From assembly GCF_002286935.1 (NCBI RefSeq), contig NZ_MVOH01000001.1, positions 1 to 64,000 on the forward strand: a stretch of 64,000 nt of DNA, in the 5' to 3' direction. The DNA comes from Bifidobacterium criceti. Lineage in GTDB: Bacteria > Actinomycetota > Actinomycetes > Actinomycetales > Bifidobacteriaceae. Position numbers and translations under genes: made by a program. Of this stretch, positions 7,742 through 20,381 are shown piece by piece (position 1 is the stretch's first letter; every line of letters starts with the position of its first letter). The notes beneath the pieces are model-generated. The model saw only the letters and a program-made list of their open reading frames with translations, did no database searches and was not told the origin of the DNA.

Positions 7742-8995
7742 GTGCAGCCGATGACACGTGGCGCGATCACACCGGAGGGTGGCGCGGCGGAAGATGGCGC
7801 GCCGCATCCGCACGAGCGGCTCATCACGCGCGATGTCGCGCTCATCATGGCGGCGACGTTCTTCTTCATGGGCGCGAGCATGATGGGTGGCCCGATCATC
7901 GCGGGATTTGCGCACACGCTCGGGGCGAACGGCGCGCTCATGGGATTCATCGCCGGCGCGCTGTCATTGTCCGCATTGTTCTGCCGTCCGATCGCCGGGC
8001 ATCTGTCCGACCGCACAAGCAAACGCATCCTCGCCGTCTCCGGCGGCGCGTTGTACCTCATGACGAACATCTGGTACGCGTACGCGTCGAATCCGGCGTC
8101 ACTGCTCGCCGCGCGCATCGTCAACGGCGTCGGGTTCGCGTGCATCTCCGTGTGCCTGTCCACATGGCTTTCGATGCTGCTGCCGATCTCGCGCATGGGC
8201 GCGGGCATGGGGTTGTACGGCACGATGAACGCCCTTGCGCAGGCCTTCGGCCCCGACCTCGGCATCCGCATCTCCCAGTCGGTCGGCTACCGTGCCGCGT
8301 TCCTGACGGCAGCGGGCATGGCTGTGCTCGTCGTCGTCTGCGTCCTGTTCATCAAGGACGGCGGCAGACCATACGCCGCAGACGGCGGCGCACATCCGCG
8401 CGGCGCACGACATCATCTGCGCCTGAGCGCGCTCTTCGAACCGAACGTCATCCCGATCGCCGTCATCTTCATGATGTTCGGTATCCCCTATTTCGCGAAC
8501 CAATCGTTCATCGTCGACTATGCGACGCGCACACACGCGTCGTTCGGCGTATCGGCGTTCTTCCCGATGTACGCGCTCGTATTGCTCGCCGTGCGCATCG
8601 CGCTGCGCAACTGGTTCGATACGAAATCGTTCCTGTTCTTCCTCGTCCTGTGCACCAGCGCGGACATCGTCATGATTCTGGCGCTCACCTATCTGCGGAG
8701 TTTCTGGATGCTCGCGCTTGCCGCGGTCGCGACGGCGTTCGGCTACGGGCTGATGAGTTCGGTCACGCAGGCGAAGGCGGTCGTCATCGCTGGCAAAGCA
8801 CGCAGCGGCATGGCGAATACGACGTATTACGCGGGCATCGACTTAGGTATGTTCCTCGGGCCGCTCATCGGCGGATTCCTCTACGGGGGACTGCCGATCA
8901 CATGGTTCTATCCGGCGTTGCTCGCGACGATGCCGCTCGCGTGGGCGATCTATCTTCCATTCCATCGGATGATCGACGGCGCGCAACGCACATGA
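7742..8995 (+). CDS. major facilitator superfamily transporter
   Basis: The 417-aa protein has about twelve hydrophobic segments and the MFS loop 2-3 signature GHLSDRTSKR near residue 95, which marks drug/metabolite:H+ antiporters and related carriers. A GTG at 7742 is chosen as start because AGGAAGGAG ends six bases before it; an ATG three codons later is possible. The N-terminus is cytosolic and hydrophilic for ~30 residues. It stands alone between mscL and gdhA with a TACAAT -10 about 50 bases upstream. Substrate cannot be read from sequence; an efflux role is the usual guess for this subgroup. Confidence 0.85.
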   Translation: MQPMTRGAITPEGGAAEDGAPHPHERLITRDVALIMAATFFFMGASMMGGPIIAGFAHTLGANGALMGFIAGALSLSALFCRPIAGHLSDRTSKRILAVSGGALYLMTNIWYAYASNPASLLAARIVNGVGFACISVCLSTWLSMLLPISRMGAGMGLYGTMNALAQAFGPDLGIRISQSVGYRAAFLTAAGMAVLVVVCVLFIKDGGRPYAADGGAHPRGARHHLRLSALFEPNVIPIAVIFMMFGIPYFANQSFIVDYATRTHASFGVSAFFPMYALVLLAVRIALRNWFDTKSFLFFLVLCTSADIVMILALTYLRSFWMLALAAVATAFGYGLMSSVTQAKAVVIAGKARSGMANTTYYAGIDLGMFLGPLIGGFLYGGLPITWFYPALLATMPLAWAIYLPFHRMIDGAQRT

Positions 8996-9057
8996 CGGGA
9001 ACGTGACACGAACATGACAGCGTTGGCAAAAACATCATCCAAAACATGAGTAGACAC

Positions 9058-9087
9058 TTGTGTGACCGTTTTCGCTGTCTCTAGAAT
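9058..9087 (+). promoter_or_regulatory. gdhA promoter
   Basis: TTGTGT (9058-9063) and TAGAAT (9082-9087) are 18 bases apart, and the gdhA ATG with its GAAAGAGGAA site follows about 40 bases later. Confidence 0.45.
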
Positions 9088-9089
9088 GA

Positions 9090-10475
<1,386 letters not shown>

Positions 10476-10545
10476 TCGACTGTAGAACGGTATAACGGTT
10501 GTGCGCGGCGGCAGCGCCGCAGTGGACAGCCATCGATGCACCAAT

Positions 10546-10632
10546 ATACGGCTGCACGGTGCGGCACCGTCGCCCTGTGCAGCCGTATTGTAGTAGTCGG
10601 CGGCTGTTCTGTGCGGCACCGCCGCCGACTAC
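10546..10632. terminator. two tandem 12-bp hairpins after gdhA
   Basis: ATACGGCTGCAC (10546-10557) pairs perfectly with 10577-10588, and GTAGTCGGCGGC (10593-10604) pairs perfectly with 10621-10632. Neither has a U-tract. They likely end the gdhA transcript or protect its 3' end. Confidence 0.6.
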
Positions 10633-10727
10633 GTCCGTGGGATGTACACCGCCGCGACGTTCCCCGTAAGAAAAATGTGGGGAGTCGGCACCGTCCACCA
10701 CGCGCGCACGTACGTATGCTAAGAACT

Positions 10728-11582
10728 ATGTCCCGCGATACGAATAGGAAGAAGAACGCACAACGCGCGAGCGCGCGGAACTACCGCCCTGCGTACAACG
10801 TCGTGCGCACGCAGGCGCAATCGAACGCGCAGACGCCGCGCAAACCACGCAAGACGATCACGGCGAAGCGACTCAACGCAATCAAACAACGCACCGCGCA
10901 AGTCAAGGAACAACGTGAACGCCGTAGGATACTGCGTGCGAAACCGAAACTGCGTGGATGGCTGCACCTCATCGCGTTCCCGTTCGCGATCGCGACGTCG
11001 GTCATCCTGATATGCCTTGCGCCTGCGGGATGGATGAAGGTCGGCATCAGCATCTATGGTGTGACGATCATGCTGTTGTTCGGCAACAGCGCGGCGCTGC
11101 ACCTCGGGCACGGCCATTTCCCGAAACGCGTCGACGATGTGCTGTGCCGCATCGACTATTCGAACATCTTCCTCGTGATCGCGGGCACCTGTACGCCGTT
11201 CCTGTTCGCGCTCAACAACAAACCATTGTGTTGGGCGTATATGGGTATCCTGTGGATCACGGCGGCGATCGGCACAATCGTGCATCTGTTGTATCCGGTC
11301 GGACTTGATTGGTTGTTCACGATCGTCTACATCATCCTTGGTCTCGCACCGGTCACGATCATCTATTTCTTCTGGGTGTCACCGTTCATCGGTCCCGTCC
11401 CGACGATCCTCGTGATCTGCGGCGGCGCGTGCTACATCGCGGGTGCCGTGTGCTTCGCGCTGCGCAAGCCCAACCCGGTCCCCCGCTGGTTCGGGTACCA
11501 CGAGCTGTTCCACCTCGGTACGATCGGCGGATACGTGTGCCACGTCATCGCCCTGTTCATGGTCGTGCTGCAGATGCGCTGA
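10728..11582 (+). CDS. hemolysin III family (PAQR-like) membrane protein
   Basis: The 284-aa protein has a basic, Arg/Lys-rich N-terminal tail of about 75 residues and then seven hydrophobic helices of the HlyIII/PAQR family. Conserved polar residues appear in FGNSAALHLGHG, DYSNIFLVIAGT and the C-terminal YHELFHLGTIGGYVCH, which carry the His/Asp zinc site of the family. A TATGCT -10 (10715-10720) lies exactly 7 nt before the ATG and no Shine-Dalgarno is present, so a leaderless start is inferred; an in-frame ATG at 10716 overlaps that hexamer. The last 204 nt overlap the 3' end of the opposite-strand VanZ-RDD frame. Confidence 0.87.
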   Translation: MSRDTNRKKNAQRASARNYRPAYNVVRTQAQSNAQTPRKPRKTITAKRLNAIKQRTAQVKEQRERRRILRAKPKLRGWLHLIAFPFAIATSVILICLAPAGWMKVGISIYGVTIMLLFGNSAALHLGHGHFPKRVDDVLCRIDYSNIFLVIAGTCTPFLFALNNKPLCWAYMGILWITAAIGTIVHLLYPVGLDWLFTIVYIILGLAPVTIIYFFWVSPFIGPVPTILVICGGACYIAGAVCFALRKPNPVPRWFGYHELFHLGTIGGYVCHVIALFMVVLQMR

Positions 11583-12686
11583 CGTTGGCGCTGACGTCTG
11601 TGTCTGTGTTGATACCGATGCGGACGTCGACGTGTCCCCAGGGATGAGGTCCCACGGCATCCTGCGCACGAATACCCACCATACGACGAGCGCGGCCGTC
11701 AGATACCAGAACCAGCGGTCGGCGCCATCGTTGAGCAGGACGAACCATGCGCCGAGCACAAGCGTGCGCGCGATGTAGAACAATGCGCGACGCCACCCTG
11801 TGCGGGTCTTCGTCTCGACCGTCATACGCGTGTATGTGCCGCCAAGTGTGCGCCCGTCGTGCCTCCACGGGATCCACACTTCGAAGATCGCGAACATGAT
11901 GGCTGCGAGGATCGCGGGCACCCAATGCACACCGTCGGTCGTGATGAGGAGCGCGCCTATCGCATAATGGGTGCTGTCGAGCGCGACCGCGCATTTGTAG
12001 AAGATGTACGTGAGCAACAGCACGATCGCGTACATGATGATGTTCATGATCGCGACGTCGATCATGAGTGCGACGGCGCGGTGGACGAATCCAGGGTGGG
12101 TGTTCGTTCCTTCGAGCTGCTTCGCGCGTTTCGGTACGAGTTTCGTATAGAGGACGGCGATCGCGTAGCCGAGCATCGCGCCGATCGTGTTCGTGAGCAT
12201 GTCGTCGACGTCGAAATAGCGGTATGCGCACGGATAGAGTCCCCAGATGCCGGTGAGCTGCGTCGTCTCGATGAAGATTGAACATGCGAGGCCCGTGCCT
12301 ACGGTCTGCCAGAACCTCCATCCGGCCCAGCGGCCGAGCATGAAGCCGAGTGGGAGGAACAGCACGATGTTCATGACAAGCTGCAGGACGCCGTACAGGC
12401 CGCTTTGCGCATCCTCGATGAATTTGAAGAGGTCGAGCTGCGGTCCCAGATGGTGCGTCAGGCAGTATGCGGCGGGGTCGTCGGGCATCGGGTACATCGT
12501 GAACGCGATGAGCCCGAGCGCGTAGAGCACGGCGACGTACGCGGTGAATGCGCTCATGAAGCTCATCCGGTGGTTGCGGTGGTAGATGACCGCGACGATC
12601 GGCAATGTCAGCAGGAACGACACGAATGGCCACAGCATGACCGCGAGCATGAACGACTGGCTGAAGGATCCCAAGTATCTGAACAC
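11379..12686 (-). CDS. VanZ-like / RDD fusion membrane protein
   Basis: The N-terminal half (about residues 10-190) is VanZ-like: several helices with FTMYPMPDD, NIVLFLPLGFMLG and FIETTQL...YFDVDDMLTNTIGAMLG. The second half (about 205-350) is an RDD domain (HRAVALMIDVAIMN, GRTLGGTYTRM). The frame then runs on through a Ser/Thr stretch and 204 nt antisense to the HlyIII gene before stopping at 11379. VanZ proteins can give low-level glycopeptide resistance; RDD roles are poorly known. GTG at 12686 is selected because a TAGACT -10 lies 8 nt upstream; 12650 (ATG) is the alternative. Codons back to 12800 fall in a long palindrome and are unlikely to be translated. Confidence 0.8.
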   Translation of the reverse strand: MFRYLGSFSQSFMLAVMLWPFVSFLLTLPIVAVIYHRNHRMSFMSAFTAYVAVLYALGLIAFTMYPMPDDPAAYCLTHHLGPQLDLFKFIEDAQSGLYGVLQLVMNIVLFLPLGFMLGRWAGWRFWQTVGTGLACSIFIETTQLTGIWGLYPCAYRYFDVDDMLTNTIGAMLGYAIAVLYTKLVPKRAKQLEGTNTHPGFVHRAVALMIDVAIMNIIMYAIVLLLTYIFYKCAVALDSTHYAIGALLITTDGVHWVPAILAAIMFAIFEVWIPWRHDGRTLGGTYTRMTVETKTRTGWRRALFYIARTLVLGAWFVLLNDGADRWFWYLTAALVVWWVFVRRMPWDLIPGDTSTSASVSTQTQTSAPTSAHLQHDHEQGDDVAHVSADRTEVEQLVVPEPAGDRVGLAQREAHGTRDVARAAADHEDRRDGTDER

Positions 12687-12756
12687 GGTTTCACAGTCTA
12701 CCGTCGCACACGACGGCGTTGCATGGTACTGGAGGATGATTCGCGCACGACGCATT

Positions 12757-12846
12757 GCGCTCCGGTACGCTGAGGCGGCTGTGGGCGTCACACAGTGCAT
12801 AACTGCACTGTGTGACGCCCACAGCCGCCTCAGCGTACCGGAGCGC
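12757..12846. repeat. perfect 43-bp inverted repeat
   Basis: Bases 12757-12799 are the exact reverse complement of 12804-12846, with a 4-nt loop (TAAC). It lies between the stop of the DUF3566 gene and the start of the VanZ-RDD gene. A diverged copy of the outer 32 bp occurs at 25856-25887. No U-tract follows on the minus strand. It may end the gyrase-DUF3566 transcript or be a small mobile or REP-like palindrome. Confidence 0.9.
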
Positions 12847-12857
12847 AGAAAAAACTA

Positions 12858-13391
12858 TCAGTCGTCGCCGAGCGTCACGTGGACGCCGCCGACGAGCGAA
12901 CTGACGACGTTGTACAGCAGCGCGAAAATCGTCACAAGAATCGTGATCAGGACGATTTCGGCGATCGAGAAGATCGTGACACCACTAAGGATCGTCGGCA
13001 GCGAGAAGACGTTCGCGAGATTGATGCCGCCCGCGTCGAGACCTGCGGATGAGACGATCTGCGTGACCTGGTCGAAGACGCCGACGACTTTGAGGAGCGA
13101 CCACAGCAGCGCGACCGCGATGATCTGGATGAGCGCGCCCGCGATCGACAGCATGAACGTGACCTTCGCGACCGACCATGCGTCAAGATGCGTGAGCGAG
13201 AGCTTCATGCGGCGTGCGCCCGGCTTCTTGCGGCGTTTGATTGGACGGACCGGCTTGTTCTCGTCGGGGCGGTCCTTGTCCGCGATAAGCGGTGTGTTCG
13301 ATGCTGAGCGGGCGACGCGCGGCGCATGCTTGTCGGTCGTCATCGATGTGGTCGTGCTCTCCAGTGGATTGACCTCGCGAGGGTCGCTCAT
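12858..13391 (-). CDS. DUF3566 transmembrane protein
   Basis: The 177-aa protein has a Pro/Lys-rich cytosolic N-terminus, then a DUF3566 core with two membrane helices (about residues 75-105 and 140-165; LSIAGALIQIIAVALLWSLL and IAEIVLITILVTIFALLYNVV). This family sits directly after gyrA in many actinobacteria, as here, 112 bp downstream past a hairpin. CAAGGAGCAGAGC before the ATG sets the start. Function is unknown; in mycobacteria the homologue is studied as a membrane protein linked to envelope growth, which I treat only as a hint. Confidence 0.87.
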   Translation of the reverse strand: MSDPREVNPLESTTTSMTTDKHAPRVARSASNTPLIADKDRPDENKPVRPIKRRKKPGARRMKLSLTHLDAWSVAKVTFMLSIAGALIQIIAVALLWSLLKVVGVFDQVTQIVSSAGLDAGGINLANVFSLPTILSGVTIFSIAEIVLITILVTIFALLYNVVSSLVGGVHVTLGDD

Positions 13392-13453
13392 GCTCTGCTC
13401 CTTGAAATGGTCATGGTTTTGCAGTCGAGATTACCGATGGTAGGGGACGTGGC

Positions 13454-13479
13454 GGCGGCCGTTCGGGGGAACGGCCGCC
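13454..13479 (-). terminator. hairpin after gyrA
   Basis: GGCGGCCGTTC (13454-13464) pairs perfectly with GAACGGCCGCC (13469-13479), with a GGGG loop. It lies in the 112-bp gap between gyrA and the DUF3566 gene and may partly terminate or process the transcript. Confidence 0.55.
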
Positions 13480-13503
13480 ACGATATGCCGTGCGTCCGCC
13501 GTA

Positions 13504-16257
13504 TCAGTCGGTGTCGGTGTCACCGTCTTCCTCGGTCGTGCGTTCGATCGCGGCGGAATCCTCGGTGATGACCGTAGTGGCCGCGTCGCCTTCCGTATGG
13601 ACTTCGAATGTCGGCTCGCCTTCCGCGGGCTGCACCGCCGTGCTGCCGTCCGCGGAATCGGTCGTGACGGTGTCACCGTCGGCGTCGTCCTCGGTTTCGG
13701 CGTTGCGCGCGATCGAGATGAGTTCGTCGTCCTTGTCGGGCTTCGCGAACGTGACACCCTGCGTCGTGCGCCCGGTGCGCTTGACTTCGTTGACGTTCGA
13801 ACGGATGACCTTGCCCGACTTCATGATCGCCATAATCTGGTCCTCTTCGGACACGACGAGCGCACCGATGAGGAAACCGCGGCCCTCGACGAGCTGCACG
13901 GCCTTGACACCGTAGCCGTTGCGGCCCTGGAGGCGGTATTCGCCGAGCTGCGTGCGCTTCGCGAAACCTTCGTTCGTCACGACGAACAGGTCCTTGTCCG
14001 AGTCGCCCCAGACGACGTCCATCGCGAGCAGCTCGTCGCCGTCACGGAACTTCATGCCCTGCACACCGGCGGTCTGGCGTCCCATCGGACGCAGCTGCTC
14101 GTCGTCGGCGCGGAACTTGAGGCTCATGCCGTGCTTCGAGACGAGGATGATGTCGTCCTCGGCGTTGCACAGGTTCGCGCCGATGAGCTCGTCGACCGTA
14201 TCGCCGTCCTCGTCCTGCATGAGGCGCACGGCGATGAGGCCGCCCTGGCGCGGCGAATCGTATTCGGACAGGCGCGTCTTCTTGACTTTGCCCGAACGCG
14301 TCGCGAGCACGAGGTATTTCGCGACCTCGTAGTTCGGGATCGACAGCACCGTCTGGATCTGCTCGTCCGGTTCGAACTGCAGCAGGTTCGCGACGTGCTG
14401 GCCCTTCGAATCGCGCGAGCCCTCAGGCAGCTCGTACGCCTTGCAGCGGTAGACGCGCCCTTTGTTCGTGAAGAACAGCAGCCAGTTGTGCGTGCTCGTC
14501 AGGAAGAAGTGGTCGACGACGTCGTCCTCGCGCAGTTTCGCGCCCTTGATGCCTTTGCCGCCGCGGTGCTGCGCACGGTATTCGTCGGCCTTCGTGCGCT
14601 TGATGAAGCCCGCGTGCGTCACGGTGACGACGACGTTCTCCTCGGCGATGAGGTCCTCGACGTTCATTTCGCCGGAGAACGGCAGGATCTTCGTGCGGCG
14701 GTCGTCGCCATAGCGCGCGACGATTTCGTCGAGTTCGTCGCCGACGATCTTGCGCTGGCGTTCCGGCTTCGCGAGGATGTCCGCATAGTCGGCGATCTTG
14801 CGCATGAGCTCGTCGTGCTCGTCGAGGATCTTCTGGCGTTCGAGCGCGGCGAGGCGGCGCAGCTGCATCGCGAGGATTGCGTCCGCCTGCACGTCGTCGA
14901 CATCAAGCAGGTTCATCAGGCCGGTGCGCGCGATCTCGACGGTCGCCGACGAACGGATGAGGTGGATGACCTCGTCGATCATGTCGAGCGCCTTGAGGTA
15001 GCCCTGCAGGATGTGGTCGCGTTCCTCGGCCTCACGCTTGAGGTAGGCGGTGCGACGCGCGATGACGTCGAGCTGGTGGGCGACCCAGTGGCGGATGAAC
15101 GCGTCGAGGCTCAACGTGCGCGGCACGCCGTCGACGAGCGCGAGCATGTTCGCGCCGAAGGTCTGCTGGAGCTGCGAATGCTTGTAGAGGTTGTTGAGGA
15201 CGACCTTCGGCACGGCGTCGCGCTTGAGCACGAGCACAAGGCGTTGGCCGGTGCGGCCCGAGGTCTCGTCGCGCATGTCGGCGATGCCTTGGATCTTGCC
15301 GTCGCGCACCGCTTCGCGGATCGAGACGACGAGGCGGTCCGGGTTGACCTGGTATGGCAGCTCGGTCACGACGAGGCACATGCGACCGTGGATCTCCTCG
15401 GTGTTGACGACGGCGCGCATCGTGATGAGGCCGCGGCCGGTGCGATACGCCTGCTCGATGCCCTTGTGGCCGAGGATCGTCGCGCCGGTCGGGAAGTCCG
15501 GTCCCTTGATGCGCGCGATGAGCGCCTCGAGGAGCTCCTCCCGCGTCGCGTCCGGATGGTCGAGCGCCCAATGGACGCCATCGGCGACCTCGCGCATGTT
15601 GTGCGGCGGGATGTTCGTCGCCATGCCGACGGCGATGCCCGACGAGCCGTTGACGAGCAGGTTCGGGAAGCGCGCGGGGAGCACGGTCGGCTCCTGCGTC
15701 TTGCCGTCGTAGTTCGGGACGAAATCGACGGTGTCCTTGTCGATGTCACGCACCATCTCCATCGCGAGCGGCGCCATGCGGCATTCGGTGTAACGCATCG
15801 CGGCCGCGGGGTCGTCGCCGGGGGAGCCGAAGTTGCCCTGGCCGTCGACGAGCAGGTAGCGCATCGACCACGACTGCGCCATGCGCACGAGTGTGTCGTA
15901 GATCGCGGAGTCGCCGTGCGGATGGTATTTGCCCATGACGTCGCCGACGACGCGCGAGCACTTGTTGTAGCCGCGGTCGGGGCGGTAGCCGCCGTCATAC
16001 ATCGCGTAGACGACGCGGCGGTGCACCGGCTTCATGCCGTCGCGCACATCCGGCAGTGCACGTTCGACGATGACGGAGAGCGCGTACGAGAGGTACGACT
16101 GGCGCATCTCCTCCTGCAGGTCGACCGGCTGCACGCGCGTGCCGACCATGAGGCCGTAATCGGTGTTGTCCGCTTCCTGCGGGCTGAGCGGCTCCATCGA
16201 GCCGGAGAGGTTGTTGAGCTCGTCGTCCGAGCCGTTGTTCGTGGGTTCGTCTGCCAC
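13504..16257 (-). CDS. gyrA: DNA gyrase subunit A
   Basis: The 917-aa protein is the breakage-reunion subunit of the A2B2 gyrase that introduces negative supercoils. The quinolone region reads [17 protein letters not shown] with the sensitive Ser retained; the catalytic tyrosine is in RYTECRM (about residue 140). The GyrA box [10 protein letters not shown] marks the C-terminal beta-pinwheel, followed by an acidic Asp/Glu/Thr tail of about 80 residues. It lies 87 bp downstream of gyrB in the same direction. AAAGGAAAC before the ATG supports the start. Nothing suggests resistance at the main Ser position. Confidence 0.98.
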   Translation of the reverse strand: MADEPTNNGSDDELNNLSGSMEPLSPQEADNTDYGLMVGTRVQPVDLQEEMRQSYLSYALSVIVERALPDVRDGMKPVHRRVVYAMYDGGYRPDRGYNKCSRVVGDVMGKYHPHGDSAIYDTLVRMAQSWSMRYLLVDGQGNFGSPGDDPAAAMRYTECRMAPLAMEMVRDIDKDTVDFVPNYDGKTQEPTVLPARFPNLLVNGSSGIAVGMATNIPPHNMREVADGVHWALDHPDATREELLEALIARIKGPDFPTGATILGHKGIEQAYRTGRGLITMRAVVNTEEIHGRMCLVVTELPYQVNPDRLVVSIREAVRDGKIQGIADMRDETSGRTGQRLVLVLKRDAVPKVVLNNLYKHSQLQQTFGANMLALVDGVPRTLSLDAFIRHWVAHQLDVIARRTAYLKREAEERDHILQGYLKALDMIDEVIHLIRSSATVEIARTGLMNLLDVDDVQADAILAMQLRRLAALERQKILDEHDELMRKIADYADILAKPERQRKIVGDELDEIVARYGDDRRTKILPFSGEMNVEDLIAEENVVVTVTHAGFIKRTKADEYRAQHRGGKGIKGAKLREDDVVDHFFLTSTHNWLLFFTNKGRVYRCKAYELPEGSRDSKGQHVANLLQFEPDEQIQTVLSIPNYEVAKYLVLATRSGKVKKTRLSEYDSPRQGGLIAVRLMQDEDGDTVDELIGANLCNAEDDIILVSKHGMSLKFRADDEQLRPMGRQTAGVQGMKFRDGDELLAMDVVWGDSDKDLFVVTNEGFAKRTQLGEYRLQGRNGYGVKAVQLVEGRGFLIGALVVSEEDQIMAIMKSGKVIRSNVNEVKRTGRTTQGVTFAKPDKDDELISIARNAETEDDADGDTVTTDSADGSTAVQPAEGEPTFEVHTEGDAATTVITEDSAAIERTTEEDGDTDTD

Positions 16258-16344
16258 TATGTTTCCTTTGCCTTCACCGCGGTTGGGCGGTCACGTCTTG
16301 CTTGCGGGGTGGTCCTGTCGGCCGTTGGGCAGCCAAAGGACCGG

Positions 16345-18420
<2,076 letters not shown>

Positions 18421-18486
18421 AGAGATTCCTTTCTGTGTTCGTCGCGAGGGTGTTTTCGCGGGGCGACATGCCCTATAACACGAATA

Positions 18487-18528
18487 AAACGCCCTTGCAG
18501 GCGTTTAACTACTCTACTGGGTATTCTA
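18487..18528 (-). promoter_or_regulatory. gyrB leader: -10 candidates and attenuator-like hairpin
   Basis: Read leftward, TAGAAT (18528-18523) and TAGAGT (18516-18511) are followed by AAACGCC-loop-GGCGTTT (18506-18487) running into TATT, which looks like a short intrinsic terminator in the untranslated leader. No good -35 is visible. Confidence 0.4.
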
Positions 18529-18630
18529 CTTGTGTGTGGGGACGGAATGGGCCTGTGGCCCGTTATACGATTTTTGTTCTCCTGCGGCGCAAAAATCACC
18601 GCGATGCGCGCCACGACGTCATCGTGACGC

Positions 18631-19143
18631 TCAGCGCGCGCCGCCGCGCATGGGTTTCCTCGTGTTCTGCTGCACGTATTTCATCATCCGCACGCCGCGG
18701 CCGTGCGCCTGTGGTCCCGTGACGCGCACGTCGTCGATGCGCAGCCCGCTGAGCCGTTCCGCGATCCGCTCCTTGAGCGTTGGCGCGATCGCCGTGAGCT
18801 GCTGCGTCCATGACGGCGAATCCGCCGCGATCGTCAGGACGCCGTCGACGTAGCTCGCGACGCGCGAATGGCGCGCGTTGACGTCGCCGACGATTGCCGC
18901 CCAATCCGATTCGAGCGACGCCATCTGCAGCCGGGGTCCCCATCCGGATTTCCTGATGATGGTCGCGAACACGTCACCGAGTTCGTGTGGGTCGCGGCCT
19001 GGTTTTCCGAAGTTCTCAAGCGCCTCCTCGCGACGGATGCGCCGTTCGCGGATGAGTCCCGCTTTCTTCGCGACGCGTGCGAATTCCTCGGCCGCGAGTT
19101 TGCGCTCGTCGAGGTTGAGGGTCACGGCGATGGGGACCTGCAT
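18631..19143 (-). CDS. DUF721 family protein (DciA-like helicase operator)
   Basis: The 170-aa protein carries the DUF721 core in its second half (about residues 70-140; LESDWAAIVGD, HSRVASYVDGVLTIAADSPSW, LKERIAERL). DUF721 includes DciA, which loads or regulates the replicative helicase in bacteria lacking DnaC/DnaI, and it fits with recF and gyrB on either side. Its ATG overlaps the recF stop by one base (TGATG), so translation is likely coupled. The open frame extends upstream into recF antisense and is ignored. The N-terminal half is charged and variable. DciA activity itself is inference. Confidence 0.85.
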   Translation of the reverse strand: MQVPIAVTLNLDERKLAAEEFARVAKKAGLIRERRIRREEALENFGKPGRDPHELGDVFATIIRKSGWGPRLQMASLESDWAAIVGDVNARHSRVASYVDGVLTIAADSPSWTQQLTAIAPTLKERIAERLSGLRIDDVRVTGPQAHGRGVRMMKYVQQNTRKPMRGGAR

Positions 19144-20294
19144 CAGAGCGTCCCCTCGTCCTGCGTGTCGCGCAATGCGGCGACGTCGATGACGTGCGCG
19201 TGCGCGAACGAGCTGTCCGATGGGATGTCGCCAGCCGCGGCGACGGTGATGAACACTTGGTGCTGCGCGGCGGCGAAGTGCATGATCTGCGCGCGTCGTG
19301 CATCGTCGAGCTGTGCGAAGACGTCGTCGAGCACGACGATCGGCTGGGTGCCGAACCGTTCCTCGAGAAGGCGGTAGACGGCCATCTTGAGTGCGAGGCC
19401 GAGCATCCACATCTCACCGTTCGACGCGAATTCGCGCGCCGGGAACGCGTTGAGCATGATGAGCAGGTCGTCGCGCTGGGGGCCGATGAGGTTGCGGCCG
19501 CGCGCGACCTCACCCGCGTAGAGCCGTTGGAAATGTTCGCTGATGAGCGCCGCGGCGCCGTCGCCTTGGAAGATCTCGTCGAATGACGGTTCGTAGTCGA
19601 GCGACGCGTCCTCGTCAGGGCCTGCGAGGTCATGCACGAGTTCGCGGAACGGCTGTTGCAGACGTTCGATGACGGCCATGCGGTCGCGTGTGAGCTGCAG
19701 GCCGACGTCGATGTACTGCCCGGTCCAGATCTCGAGCCCGCTGAGCGCCGTGTCACGTGAGCTGTCGAACCCGTCCGTGGTGTTGAGCTGTTTGAGGAGC
19801 GTGGCGCGCTGTTTCGCGATATGGGTGAAGCGCTGCAATGTGTCGGCGTATCCGCGGATGAGGAGCGACGCCGTCTGGTCGAGGAACCGCCTGCGTTCGG
19901 ATGGGTCGGCCGAGACGAGGCGCTGGTCGTCAGGCGTGAACGCGACGAGCGGGATGTCGCCGATGATGTCGCGCAGATACAGCGAAGGACCGCCATTGAC
20001 GCGTGCACGGTTCGCGCCTTTCGCGCGGATCGTCGCCTCATAGGTCGTCACGTGGCCTGCCGTCTCGCCGTTCACGTTCGCGCGGATCGTCGCCTTGTCG
20101 AAACCGCGTTCGACGAGCGGCGCCGATGATGAGGCGCGGTGGCTCGAACCGGTCGCGAGGAATTCGATCGCCTCGACGATGTTCGTCTTGCCGAGCCCGT
20201 TCGCGCCCTGCAGAATCGTGACGCCCGGGGTGAAGTCAAGCAGGCAGTGCTCCCATGAACGGAAGTGGTCAAGGGCGAGGCGGGATATGAACAT
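19143..20294 (-). CDS. recF: DNA replication and repair protein RecF
   Basis: The 383-aa SMC-like ATPase loads RecA at gapped DNA with RecOR. Walker A is GANGLGKTN at about residues 31-39, a signature-type SGLE segment lies near 180, and Walker B with the D-loop is VLDDVFAQLDDARR near 325. The ATG at 20294 (MFISRLALDHFRSW) matches the family start and follows a GGAAAG; the frame continues to 20354. It lies 87 bp after dnaN in the same direction and overlaps the DUF721 start. Confidence 0.97.
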   Translation of the reverse strand: MFISRLALDHFRSWEHCLLDFTPGVTILQGANGLGKTNIVEAIEFLATGSSHRASSSAPLVERGFDKATIRANVNGETAGHVTTYEATIRAKGANRARVNGGPSLYLRDIIGDIPLVAFTPDDQRLVSADPSERRRFLDQTASLLIRGYADTLQRFTHIAKQRATLLKQLNTTDGFDSSRDTALSGLEIWTGQYIDVGLQLTRDRMAVIERLQQPFRELVHDLAGPDEDASLDYEPSFDEIFQGDGAAALISEHFQRLYAGEVARGRNLIGPQRDDLLIMLNAFPAREFASNGEMWMLGLALKMAVYRLLEERFGTQPIVVLDDVFAQLDDARRAQIMHFAAAQHQVFITVAAAGDIPSDSSFAHAHVIDVAALRDTQDEGTL

Positions 20295-20381
20295 CGGCTT
20301 TCCAGCGGTTCGGTGACAAGGGAGGGGAGGAAGGGGATCGGGGGCGCCGTCCATGCGGCGAAGGCGGCCCCGACCACGTCA

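Noticed and set aside
12687..12800. Longer N-terminus of the VanZ-RDD protein
   Set aside because: It would lie in the 43-bp palindrome and lacks a ribosome site; hydrophobic VanZ sequence begins after 12686.
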